Assembly (NCBI RefSeq): GCF_000380105.1 | Contig: NZ_KB904470.1 | Coordinates: forward strand, 1-32,411 | Length of the DNA stretch: 32,411 nt | Reading direction: 5' to 3' | DNA from: Streptococcus orisratti DSM 15617 | GTDB lineage: Bacteria; Bacillota; Bacilli; Lactobacillales; Streptococcaceae | Shown: piece after piece, positions 1-7,312 of the stretch | Position numbering within the stretch: position 1 is the first letter of the stretch | Layout of the letters: the number at the start of each line of letters is the position of its first letter | Made by a program: the position numbers and the translations under genes | The notes under the pieces: generated by a model | Told to the model about the DNA's origin: nothing | Seen by the model: the letters and a program-made list of their open reading frames with translations, nothing else | The model's database searches: none

Positions 1-128
1 CGAACTTCTTTTGAGATTGTGGACGGGTCTTTTCCTAACTTAGCTGCTATAGCTGAGAAGGGCTTAAGTTGTTCAATTCCTATTTGAATATCGTTGCGAT
101 CAGAGAGAGTTAAGTGTTTGTTTTTCAT
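1..128 (-). CDS. IS30-family transposase, N-terminal fragment (cut by window edge)
   Basis: Reading the minus strand from ATG at 128 gives an open frame of 42 codons that runs off the window start. It begins MKNKHLTLSDRNDIQIG and continues through AIAAKLGKDPSTISKEVR. This is the helix-turn-helix (HTH_38 type) that opens IS30-family transposases and binds the element's terminal repeats. The catalytic DDE part would lie outside the window. I see no strong Shine-Dalgarno sequence before the ATG. The element's end should lie between 129 and about 255, but it cannot be fixed without the other end. Whether the copy is intact is unknown. Family assignment is by recognition of the N-terminal motif only. 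Confidence 0.8.
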   Translation of the reverse strand, partial: MKNKHLTLSDRNDIQIGIEQLKPFSAIAAKLGKDPSTISKEV

Positions 129-255
129 TGTCAGTTACCAACTTGTCCCATAGTAAGTTCTACCTTATTTTTTTGTCTCAGTCTAATTTCCAGTTTTGGT
201 GTTAGACTAGAATTTACTTTGAGAATTTAGGGATTGCTTGTTTTGAAGGAATGTC

Positions 256-284
256 TTGCAAATCATTTGAAAATCTGATAAAAT
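256..284 (+). promoter_or_regulatory. Promoter of the P-type ATPase leader
   Basis: A -35 TTGCAA (256-261), a 17-nt spacer and a -10 TAAAAT (279-284) with an extended TGA at 276-278. The predicted start, near 291, falls just before the riboswitch aptamer, which supports the call. Confidence 0.75.
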
Positions 285-296
285 TTCAGATATATC

Positions 297-379
297 AAGG
301 GAGTAGCAGACGGATTTTTCCGTGATAAGGTCGTCATTACGAAATCATTGATTTCCGGCCTTATCTTAAACCGCGAGAC
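297..379 (+). promoter_or_regulatory. yybP-ykoY (manganese) riboswitch aptamer
   Basis: The leader carries the class signature GGGAGTAGC (299-307) and the closing CCGCGAGAC (371-379). Between them are three clean helices: ACGGA/TCCGT (310-314/319-323), GATAAGG/CCTTATC (324-330/359-365) and, inside the latter, GAAATC/GATTTC (341-346/350-355). This is the two-arm layout of yybP-ykoY RNAs, which sense Mn2+. The aptamer's 3' GAGAC is also the 5' arm of the terminator at 375-399, so ligand binding should block termination and switch the ATPase gene on. A homologous arrangement upstream of a Mn/Ca ATPase is known in streptococci. The class call is by eye, without a covariance model. Confidence 0.88.
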
Positions 380-409
380 TTGTTTTTGGAACAGGTCTCT
401 TTTTATTTT
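375..409 (+). terminator. Riboswitch expression-platform terminator
   Basis: A 10-bp stem GAGACTTGTT/AACAGGTCTC (375-384/390-399, one G-T pair), loop TTTGG, followed by TTTTTATTTT. The 5' arm overlaps the end of the yybP-ykoY aptamer, so the terminator and the aptamer are mutually exclusive. Confidence 0.85.
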
Positions 410-466
410 AAAAGAAACTTGGAGACAGTTAAGGGGAGACCCTTGTATCAAAAAGGAGGAGACGGA

Positions 467-3148
467 ATGTCTAAAGAACAAAGTAAGACGTTGTTTTATA
501 CGCAAACTAAGGATGAAGTTCTGAAGGAGTTAGAGACTTCTAAAGAGGGATTATCTACTGCTGAGGCAAAACAGCGTTTAACTGCTTACGGGCGTAATGA
601 GCTTGATGAAGGTGAGAAACGTGGATTATTGGCTAAATTTATTGATCAGTTCAAAGATTTGATGATCATCATTTTGCTTGTTGCTGCAGCCCTATCTGTT
701 ATTACAGAAGGGATGGAAGGGTTGACAGATGCACTGATAATCTTGGCTGTTGTCGTATTGAACGCTGCTTTTGGTGTTTATCAGGAAGGTCAGGCTGAGG
801 CTGCTATTGAAGCTTTAAAGAATATGTCTAGCCCTATCGCTCGTGTTCGTCGTGATGGTCACGTTATTGAAGTGGATTCGAAGGACCTAGTTCCAGGTGA
901 TATTGTCATGTTGGAGGCTGGCGATGTTGTTCCAGCTGATATGCGTCTTTTAGAAGCTGCTTCTTTGAAAATTGAAGAGGCTGCTTTGACCGGAGAATCT
1001 GTCCCTGTCGAGAAAGATTTGACTGTGGAAGTAGCAGCGGATGCTGGTATTGGTGATCGTGTCAATATGGCTTATCAAAATTCAAATGTTACTTACGGGC
1101 GTGGTGTAGGAGTTATCACTAATACAGGAATGTACACCGAAGTTGGTAAGATTGCAGATATGTTGGCAAATGCAGATGAGACTGACACACCATTAAAACA
1201 AAACCTCAACCAATTGTCTAAAGTGTTAACTTATTTGGTTGTTGCGATTGCTCTTGTGACTTTTATTGTAGGTGTTTTTGTTCGAGGCGAGGAGCCTTTG
1301 AAAGGCTTAATGGTTGCTGTTGCACTTGCTGTTGCCGCTATTCCTGAAGGTCTTCCGGCCATTGTTACTATCGTTCTTTCAATGGGAACAACCACTCTTG
1401 CTAAACGTAATTCGATTGTACGAAAATTGCCAGCAGTAGAAACGCTTGGTTCGACAGAAATCATTGCTTCAGATAAAACTGGTACCTTGACCATGAATCA
1501 AATGACTGTCGAAAAGGTTTACACGAATGGTCAGTTGCAAAGTTCTGCTAGCGATATTACTGCTGATAACAATACTTTACGGATTATGAACTTTGCCAAC
1601 GATACGAAAGTTGACCCCAATGGCAAACTGATTGGTGATCCAACTGAAACTGCTTTGGTTCAATTTGGTTTTGATCATAGTTTTGATGTCCGTGATGCGT
1701 TGCAAACGGAACCTCGTGTGGCTGAATTGCCATTTGACTCAGACCGTAAACTCATGTCAACAATCCATAAACAGGCTGATGGTCGCTACTTTGTTGCCGT
1801 TAAGGGTGCTCCAGATCAGTTGCTCAAACGGGTGACAAAGATTGAAGAGGATGGTAATATTCGCTCGATTACAGAAGCTGATAAACAAACGATCCTCGCA
1901 ATCAATAAAGATCTGGCCAAACAAGCCCTACGTGTCCTAATGATGGCTTATAAATATGTGTCAGAAGTTCCTACACTTGAAACAGAAATTGTTGAAGCAG
2001 ACCTTATCTTCTCAGGTTTGGTTGGGATGATTGACCCCGAACGTCCTGAGGCAGCAGATGCTGTTAAAGTAGCCAAAGAAGCAGGTATTCGTCCAATCAT
2101 GATTACTGGTGACCATCAGGATACTGCGGAAGCTATTGCTAAACGTCTTGGTATTATCGAAGATGATGGTGAAGATCATGTCTTTACGGGTGCAGAACTC
2201 AATGAATTGTCCGACGAAGAATTCCAAAAAGTCTTTAAACAATACTCTGTTTATGCGCGCGTGTCTCCAGAGCATAAGGTTCGTATTGTTAAAGCTTGGC
2301 AAAATGAAGGTAAGGTTGTTGCCATGACAGGTGATGGCGTTAATGATGCACCATCTCTTAAGACGGCTGATATCGGGATTGGTATGGGAATTACTGGTAC
2401 AGAAGTATCTAAGGGTGCTTCAGATATGGTCTTGGCTGATGATAATTTTGCAACGATTATTGTTGCCGTTGAAGAAGGACGTAAAGTCTTCTCAAACATT
2501 CAAAAATCGATTCAATACTTACTATCTGCTAATATGGCTGAAGTTTTTACTATTTTCTTTGCCACGCTCTTTGGTTGGGACGTACTCGAGCCTGTCCATC
2601 TTTTGTGGATTAACTTGGTAACTGACACCCTTCCTGCAATTGCTCTTGGTGTTGAACCAGCTGAGCCAGGTGTTATGACCCACAAGCCTCGTGGACGTAA
2701 GTCAAGTTTCTTTGATGGTGGTGTTATGGGAGCTATCATTTATCAAGGAATTTTCCAAACGCTTTTAGTTCTTGGTGTTTATGGATGGGCACTCCTTTAT
2801 CCAGAACACACGGAAACCCACATGATGCACGAAGATGCGTTGACAATGGCTTTTGCCACACTAGGTCTTATTCAATTGATTCATGCTTTCAATGTGAAAT
2901 CTGTTTACCAATCTATCTTTACTGTCGGTGCTTTTAAGAATAAAACCTTTAACTGGTCAATTCCTGTTGCCTTCGTTCTTTTGATGTTGACAATCGTAGT
3001 TCCAGGTTTTAACACTCTGTTCCATGTTTCGCATTTGTCAGTGACACAATGGGGAGAAGTTATTATTGGAAGTTTGTTAATGCTTGTTCTTGTTGAAGTG
3101 GTCAAAGCTGTGCAACGAGCACTTGGACAAGATGAAAAAGCTATTTAA
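467..3148 (+). CDS. P-type cation ATPase, Ca2+/Mn2+ efflux type (P2A-like)
   Basis: An 893-aa ion pump of the SERCA/PMCA-like P2 class, acting in the plasma membrane. Visible motifs are TGES (residues 175-178, actuator), PEGLP in M4 (from residue 293, the ion-ligand Glu), phosphorylation site DKTGTLT (Asp336), TGDGVND (621-627) and NLVTDTLPA in M6, whose Asn and Asp match Ca2+ site residues. The start is ATG 467, behind AAAAGGAGGAGACGG. An upstream in-frame ATG at 380 lies inside the terminator hairpin and is rejected. The Mn-type riboswitch upstream points to a role in Mn2+ (and Ca2+) export. The pneumococcal counterpart has been called MgtA, a name that wrongly suggests Mg2+ uptake. Ion specificity is inferred. 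No clear strong terminator follows immediately. Confidence 0.93.
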   Translation: MSKEQSKTLFYTQTKDEVLKELETSKEGLSTAEAKQRLTAYGRNELDEGEKRGLLAKFIDQFKDLMIIILLVAAALSVITEGMEGLTDALIILAVVVLNAAFGVYQEGQAEAAIEALKNMSSPIARVRRDGHVIEVDSKDLVPGDIVMLEAGDVVPADMRLLEAASLKIEEAALTGESVPVEKDLTVEVAADAGIGDRVNMAYQNSNVTYGRGVGVITNTGMYTEVGKIADMLANADETDTPLKQNLNQLSKVLTYLVVAIALVTFIVGVFVRGEEPLKGLMVAVALAVAAIPEGLPAIVTIVLSMGTTTLAKRNSIVRKLPAVETLGSTEIIASDKTGTLTMNQMTVEKVYTNGQLQSSASDITADNNTLRIMNFANDTKVDPNGKLIGDPTETALVQFGFDHSFDVRDALQTEPRVAELPFDSDRKLMSTIHKQADGRYFVAVKGAPDQLLKRVTKIEEDGNIRSITEADKQTILAINKDLAKQALRVLMMAYKYVSEVPTLETEIVEADLIFSGLVGMIDPERPEAADAVKVAKEAGIRPIMITGDHQDTAEAIAKRLGIIEDDGEDHVFTGAELNELSDEEFQKVFKQYSVYARVSPEHKVRIVKAWQNEGKVVAMTGDGVNDAPSLKTADIGIGMGITGTEVSKGASDMVLADDNFATIIVAVEEGRKVFSNIQKSIQYLLSANMAEVFTIFFATLFGWDVLEPVHLLWINLVTDTLPAIALGVEPAEPGVMTHKPRGRKSSFFDGGVMGAIIYQGIFQTLLVLGVYGWALLYPEHTETHMMHEDALTMAFATLGLIQLIHAFNVKSVYQSIFTVGAFKNKTFNWSIPVAFVLLMLTIVVPGFNTLFHVSHLSVTQWGEVIIGSLLMLVLVEVVKAVQRALGQDEKAI

Positions 3149-3206
3149 GACTATACAAAAGGGTTTGTGAGAAAGTCCAAACTCATCTAGAGTTCACTTC
3201 ATTTCC

Positions 3207-3295
3207 ATGTTTAAAAGATTCACTGAATTTTTGAATTATGTGGAAGTAAGGGAGCTCTTTTTGCATAATCTTTTAGAGACATATGCGTACGCATA
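3207..3295. repeat. Imperfect inverted repeat plus a 14-bp perfect palindrome
   Basis: The 324-nt gap 3149-3472 has no gene I can support. TAAAAGATT (3212-3220) pairs with AATCTTTTA (3267-3275), with partial continuation ATGT/ACAT outside. Just after it lies TATGCGTACGCATA (3282-3295), a perfect palindrome followed by AAAAA. This may be a small dispersed element, a transcript end structure for the ATPase gene, or an operator. I do not recognise it. Confidence 0.5.
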
Positions 3296-3396
3296 AAAAT
3301 TAAAGATGCAAACGAAGTTTATCAAATATCAACTTTAAAGGTGATTTAATACCATAAAAGTATTCTCTTTCTGATTTCTACAATCCCAATATATCC

Positions 3397-3415
3397 AGCC
3401 TGAGATAGGCTTTTT
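3397..3415 (+). terminator. Weak terminator-like hairpin
   Basis: AGCCT (3397-3401), loop GAGAT, AGGCT (3407-3411), followed by TTTT. The stem is only 5 bp, so this could be a minor terminator for transcripts from the ATPase gene or chance. Confidence 0.35.
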
Positions 3416-3421
3416 ATGGGA

Positions 3422-3450
3422 ATGACTAACAGCAGGGATTATGCTAAAAT
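3422..3450 (+). promoter_or_regulatory. Promoter of the HAD phosphatase gene
   Basis: An extended -10 TGCTAAAAT (TAAAAT 3445-3450) sits 17 nt downstream of ATGACT (3422-3427), a fair -35. The start site would be near 3457, giving a short leader that holds GAGG at 3464-3467 ahead of the ATG. Confidence 0.65.
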
Positions 3451-3472
3451 AGAAGTCAGAAATGAGGTAGGC

Positions 3473-4129
3473 ATGATAAAAGCAATTATTTTTGATATGG
3501 ACGGTGTTCTGTTTGATACGGAAAATTTTTATTTGAAACGTAGGGAAACATTTTTGGCAGAAAAGGGTATTTCGATTTCTCATGTTGATGCCAAAGAATT
3601 TATTGGTGGTCGGCTTGAAGAAGTTTGGCGAAAATTTTTGGCGCATTATGATTTGCACTTTGATGTTAAAGAACTTCGAGCAGAGTATACCGCCTATAAA
3701 AGTCAACATAAGGCACCTTACGCTGATTTGATTTTTCCAGATGTTAAGGAGGTTCTGGAAACGTTTTATCGAATGAACATTCAGATGGGATTAGCTTCAA
3801 ATTCAGAACTGTCAGATATTAAGTTGGCTTTGGAAAGTTCAGGGATTGCTTCATATTTTTCAGTAGTGCTGTCGGGGAGTGATTTTACACAAGCAAAACC
3901 CAATCCTGAAATTTACAACGTTGCCTGTGACAAGTTGGGCTTTGATAAAGCTGAGACTTTGATTATTGAAGATAGTGAAAAAGGAATAGCAGCAGGCAAA
4001 GCAGCGGAAATAGATGTAATGGCTATCCGAGATAAGATTTTTGGGATAGATCAGTCTCAGGCTGATATGATTGTAGAAGATTTGATGGATGTTTTAGCCT
4101 ATGTTAAAGAGGAAAGAAATAATTGTTAA
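3473..4129 (+). CDS. HAD-superfamily phosphatase (beta-phosphoglucomutase-like)
   Basis: A 218-aa cytosolic haloacid dehalogenase-type hydrolase or mutase. Motif I is FDMDGVLFDT, with nucleophile Asp8 and acid/base Asp10. The cap follows (about residues 18-80). Motif III Lys142 lies in AKPNPEIY and motif IV is IEDSEKG (Asp167). The layout is that of the PGMB/phosphoglycolate-type subfamily I, which acts on small phosphorylated sugars or related metabolites. The substrate cannot be read from sequence. The start is ATG 3473, behind GAGG with 5-nt spacing; the frame is open further upstream but passes through the promoter. A strong hairpin terminator overlaps the stop codon, so it is probably a single-gene unit. 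Confidence 0.9.
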   Translation: MIKAIIFDMDGVLFDTENFYLKRRETFLAEKGISISHVDAKEFIGGRLEEVWRKFLAHYDLHFDVKELRAEYTAYKSQHKAPYADLIFPDVKEVLETFYRMNIQMGLASNSELSDIKLALESSGIASYFSVVLSGSDFTQAKPNPEIYNVACDKLGFDKAETLIIEDSEKGIAAGKAAEIDVMAIRDKIFGIDQSQADMIVEDLMDVLAYVKEERNNC

Positions 4130-4159
4130 AAAAGATTGGGAAACTCTCTCAATCTTTTT
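4129..4159 (+). terminator. Terminator of the HAD gene
   Basis: A perfect 10-bp stem AAAAAGATTG/CAATCTTTTT (4129-4138/4150-4159) with an 11-nt loop. The 3' arm ends in five T. The stop codon TAA touches the 5' arm. Confidence 0.88.
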
Positions 4160-4192
4160 GACATCTTTGACATCATTTGTAACCATTGCGAC

Positions 4193-4221
4193 TTGCGACT
4201 TTTACAATTTTTCCGTAAAAT
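4193..4221 (+). promoter_or_regulatory. Promoter of queG, probably giving a leaderless mRNA
   Basis: TTGCGA (4193-4198), a 17-nt spacer, TAAAAT (4216-4221). Only 6 nt separate the -10 from the queG ATG at 4228, so the expected start site is at or next to the start codon. TTGCGAC is repeated in tandem at 4186-4199. Confidence 0.7.
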
Positions 4222-4227
4222 AAGAAC

Positions 4228-5346
4228 ATGGATATTAAGGCGGAAATTCAGCAAATAGCTAAGGAAATTGGCATTTCCAAGATTGGTTTTACCACAGCAG
4301 ACGATTTTCAGTATTTGGAAAAATCATTGCGTTTGGGAGTAGAAGAGGGTAGGACAACTGGCTTTGAACACAAGGTGATTGAGGAAAGGATTTATCCAAA
4401 GTTATCTTTGGAATCCGCCAAGACCATTATTTCCATTGCAGTGGCCTATCCGCATAAATTACCCGTTAAGCCGCTCAAAACCCAGTATAAACGTGGGAAA
4501 ATCACACCAAATTCTTGGGGACTTGACTATCATTATGTTCTTCAGGATAAACTCAAACGTCTGGCAGAGGGCATTGAAAAACTAACGGAAAATTTTGAGT
4601 ATAAAGGCATGGTTGACACAGGTGCTCTGGTTGACACAGCTGTTGCCAAGCGAGCAGGTATTGGTTTCATTGGTAAAAATGGTTTAGTCATTTCAAAGGA
4701 ATTCGGCTCTTACATGTATTTAGGTGAATTGATTACCAATTTGGAAATCGAGCCAGACCAGCCTGTTAGCTATGATTGTGGAAATTGTCAGCGTTGCTTA
4801 GATGCTTGTCCAACATCCTGCTTGATTGGTGACGGGACTATGAATGCTCGTCGTTGTTTGTCCTTTCAGACGCAGGACAAGGGCATGATGGCTATGGAGT
4901 TTCGTAAGAAAATCAAGACCGTCATTTATTGCTGTGATATTTGTCAGATTTCCTGTCCTTACAATAAAGGCCTAAGCAACCCGATGGCGAGTGAGATTAA
5001 CCCTGAGTTAGCAGAGCCTGAACTCATTCCCTTTCTAGAACTGACCAATAAGTCTTTCAAAGAAACATTTGGCATGATTGCGGGGAGCTGGCGGGGGAAA
5101 AACATTCTGCAACGTAATGCTATTATTGCGCTCGCTAATGCTCATGATAGAAGTGCTATTGTCAAACTCATGGAAATCATTGATAAGAATAACAATCCGA
5201 TTCATACCGCAACAGCCATATGGGCGCTAGGTGAGATTGTCAAGAAACCAGATGAAGCTATGCTGGACTTTATGCGCAGCCTTTGTCCCAAAGAGGAAGA
5301 AAGCCAAAAAGAGCTGGAACTCGTGCGTGCAAAATGGCAATTTTAG
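4228..5346 (+). CDS. queG: Epoxyqueuosine reductase QueG
   Basis: A 372-aa cobalamin- and iron-sulfur-dependent enzyme that reduces epoxyqueuosine to queuosine in the anticodon loop of GUN-anticodon tRNAs, the last step of the pathway. The catalytic half contains MVDTGALVD (about 128-136). Two [4Fe-4S] sites are supplied by CGNCQRCLDACP (Cys184, 187, 190, 194), Cys210 and CCDICQISCP (Cys236, 239, 243). The C-terminal third is HEAT-like (NAIIALANAHDR..., HTATAIWALGEIV), expected to hold the tRNA. Length is normal. There is no Shine-Dalgarno sequence; see the promoter entry. queT, a transporter linked to queuosine precursors, is encoded at 15509-16015, so the cell probably salvages precursor and finishes it here. 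Confidence 0.95.
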   Translation: MDIKAEIQQIAKEIGISKIGFTTADDFQYLEKSLRLGVEEGRTTGFEHKVIEERIYPKLSLESAKTIISIAVAYPHKLPVKPLKTQYKRGKITPNSWGLDYHYVLQDKLKRLAEGIEKLTENFEYKGMVDTGALVDTAVAKRAGIGFIGKNGLVISKEFGSYMYLGELITNLEIEPDQPVSYDCGNCQRCLDACPTSCLIGDGTMNARRCLSFQTQDKGMMAMEFRKKIKTVIYCCDICQISCPYNKGLSNPMASEINPELAEPELIPFLELTNKSFKETFGMIAGSWRGKNILQRNAIIALANAHDRSAIVKLMEIIDKNNNPIHTATAIWALGEIVKKPDEAMLDFMRSLCPKEEESQKELELVRAKWQF

Positions 5347-5354
5347 ATAGCTTG

Positions 5355-5363
5355 TGTTACAAT
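5355..5363 (+). promoter_or_regulatory. Extended -10 promoter upstream of prfB
   Basis: TGTTACAAT (TACAAT 5358-5363) starts 9 nt after the queG stop. The -35 position (5335-5340, TGGCAA) is poor, so activity would rest on the extended -10. Read-through from queG is also possible because no terminator lies between the genes. Confidence 0.5.
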
Positions 5364-5395
5364 TAATTAGATTTTAAGAAAAAAGGAGTAAACTC

Positions 5396-6491
5396 ATGGA
5401 AGTGGCTGAAATTCGCCAAAAAATAGTAGAAAATCAAGAGAAGTTGACTAGCTTCAGGAGGTCTCTTTGACTTAGATCGTTTGGAAGAGGACATTGCCCT
5501 CCTTGAAAATCGAATGACAGAGCCAGATTTCTGGAATGACAATATTGCGGCCCAGAAAACATCGCAAGAATTAAATGATTTGAAACAAACCTATCAGACT
5601 TTCAATGATATGCAGGAGCTTTCCGATGAAACTGAGCTTTATTTGGAAATGCTAGACGAAGATGATAGCGTTCAAGCAGACTTAGAAGAAAGTCTCGAAA
5701 AGCTGGATAAGATGATGACGAGCTACGAGATGACTCTTCTCTTGTCTGAACCTTATGACCACAATAATGCCATCTTGGAAATCCACCCAGGTTCTGGTGG
5801 CACTGAGGCACAGGATTGGGCGGATATGCTCTTTCGTATGTACACTCGTTTTGGAAATGCCAAGGGCTTCAAAGTGGAAACATTAGATTATCAAGCAGGA
5901 GATGAAGCAGGTATTAAGTCGGTGACTCTTTCGTTTGAAGGTCCTAATGCTTATGGTCTTTTAAAATCAGAGATGGGAGTTCATCGTTTGGTGCGTATCT
6001 CGCCATTTGATTCTGCCAAACGTCGCCACACTTCTTTTACTTCTGTTGAAGTCATGCCAGAGTTGGATGATACCATTGAGGTTGAGATTCGTGATGACGA
6101 TATCAAGATGGACACCTTCCGTTCAGGCGGTGCTGGTGGACAAAATGTCAATAAGGTATCAACAGGTGTTCGTCTGACCCATATTCCTACAGGAATTGTC
6201 GTAGCTTCAACAGTTGACCGCACGCAGTACGGTAACCGTGATCGCGCTATGAAGATGCTTCAAGCTAAACTCTATCAATTGGAACAAGAGAAGAAGGCTG
6301 AAGAAGTTAATGCTCTCAAAGGAGATAAGAAGGAAATCACGTGGGGCAGTCAAATCCGCTCTTACGTTTTCACTCCTTATACCATGGTTAAAGACCACCG
6401 CACAGGTTTTGAAGTTGCCCAAGTGGACAAAGTCATGGACGGGGATATAGAAGGTTTTATTGATGCCTATCTTAAATGGCGTTTGGATTGA
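5396..6491 (+). CDS. prfB: Peptide chain release factor 2, with programmed +1 frameshift
   Basis: RF2 recognises UGA and UAA stops and triggers peptide release on the ribosome. The gene starts at ATG 5396 behind AAAAAAGGAG and reads 24 codons to an in-frame TGA (5468-5470). A +1 shift skips T5468 and resumes at GAC 5469, giving 364 aa, the usual length. SPF (residues 202-204) is the stop-codon-reading tripeptide of RF2, and GGQ (247-249) is the catalytic loop. An unshifted frame can be read from about 5481 but would lack the N-terminus. The TGA in the frame is the classic autoregulatory sensor: low RF2 favours the shift. ftsE and ftsX follow, as in many Firmicutes. Confidence 0.96.
5456..5471 (+). 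promoter_or_regulatory. RF2 programmed frameshift site
   Basis: An internal Shine-Dalgarno sequence AGGAGG (5456-5461) lies 3 nt before the slippery CTT (5465-5467), followed by TGA and then C (5468-5471). This matches the canonical RF2 recoding signal, in which the ribosome moves one base forward from CTT to TTT and reads GAC next. Confidence 0.96.
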
Positions 6492-6619
6492 TTAGAAAGT
6501 AACATTCCAACTAACCAGAGAGAATTTTTCTCTGAACACTAACGAAAGGAAAAGGCTGAGTGCACTATGAGGATAAGTCGCTGACTTGCCACTCTTATGG
6601 CGCTCAAACAAGTTTTATT
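6492..6619 (+). other. prfB-ftsE spacer with a hairpin and possible short leader frames
   Basis: CAGAGA/TCTCTG (6516-6521/6529-6534) forms a 6-bp hairpin with no T-run. AAAGGAAAAGG (6545-6555) is the best Shine-Dalgarno sequence here. It precedes GTG 6560, which is in frame with ftsE, and ATG 6567, which opens a 5-codon frame. ATG 6597 opens a 10-codon frame (MALKQVLLWL) whose stop overlaps the ftsE start region. I see no convincing promoter. Confidence 0.4.
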
Positions 6620-7312
6620 ATGGCTTTAATTGAAATGAAGGATGTTACCAAAAAGTATCATCGCTCTACAACGGCCTTGAGAGATATCAACGTCTCCGTA
6701 AATCAAGGTGAATTTGTCTATATAGTTGGTCCCTCTGGGGCGGGTAAATCAACTTTTATCAAGCTGCTTTACCGCGAAGAAAAGATTACAAGTGGAAGTT
6801 TACATGTCGGCGAGTTTGATTTGAATAAATTGAAAAAACGTGAAATCCCCCTCTTACGTCGTTCAGTAGGAGTGGTATTTCAAGATTACAAACTACTACC
6901 ACGCAAAACTGTTTTTGAAAATGTGGCCTATGCCATGGAAGTTATCGGTGAAAAACGCCGTAATATCAAAAAACGTGTTCCTGAGGTATTAGATTTGGTT
7001 GGGCTCAAACATAAAATGCGCTCTTTTCCAGAACAATTGTCTGGAGGTGAGCAGCAACGTGTAGCCATTGCCCGAGCTATTGTCAACAGTCCAAAGCTTT
7101 TGATTGCTGATGAACCAACAGGAAACCTTGATCCAGAAATTTCGTGGGAAATCATGCAATTGCTGGAGCGTATCAATTTGCAAGGTACAACAGTGTTGAT
7201 GGCAACGCACAATAGCCAAATTGTGAATGCTCTTCGACACCGTGTTATTGCAATTGAAGACGGACGTATTGTTCGTGATGAAGAGAAAGGGGACTACGGT
7301 TACGATGATTAG
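6620..7312 (+). CDS. ftsE: Cell division ATP-binding protein FtsE
   Basis: A 230-aa ABC-type ATPase that works with FtsX to activate septal peptidoglycan hydrolases (PcsB in streptococci) during division. Walker A is GPSGAGKST (37-45), the Q-loop lies in VVFQDYK, the signature LSGGEQQR starts at residue 140, Walker B is LLIADE (160-165) and the switch is His197. I chose ATG 6620 because MALIEMKDVTKKY matches the start of streptococcal FtsE. It has no good Shine-Dalgarno sequence. A GTG at 6560, behind AAAGGAAAAGG, would add 20 residues (250 aa). The stop overlaps the ftsX start by 8 nt (ATGATTAG), so the two are translationally coupled. Confidence 0.94.
   Translation: MALIEMKDVTKKYHRSTTALRDINVSVNQGEFVYIVGPSGAGKSTFIKLLYREEKITSGSLHVGEFDLNKLKKREIPLLRRSVGVVFQDYKLLPRKTVFENVAYAMEVIGEKRRNIKKRVPEVLDLVGLKHKMRSFPEQLSGGEQQRVAIARAIVNSPKLLIADEPTGNLDPEISWEIMQLLERINLQGTTVLMATHNSQIVNALRHRVIAIEDGRIVRDEEKGDYGYDD

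Noticed and set aside
380..466. N-terminal extension of the P-type ATPase
   Set aside because: The ATG at 380 lies inside the riboswitch terminator; ATG 467 has a strong ribosome site and the normal protein start.
3335..3709. 124-aa minus-strand open frame across the HAD gene start
   Set aside because: It covers a good promoter and start on the other strand and shows no domain.
4186..4199. Tandem TTGCGAC repeat as an operator or CRISPR-like repeat
   Set aside because: Only two 7-nt units, one of which is the queG -35; chance is likely.
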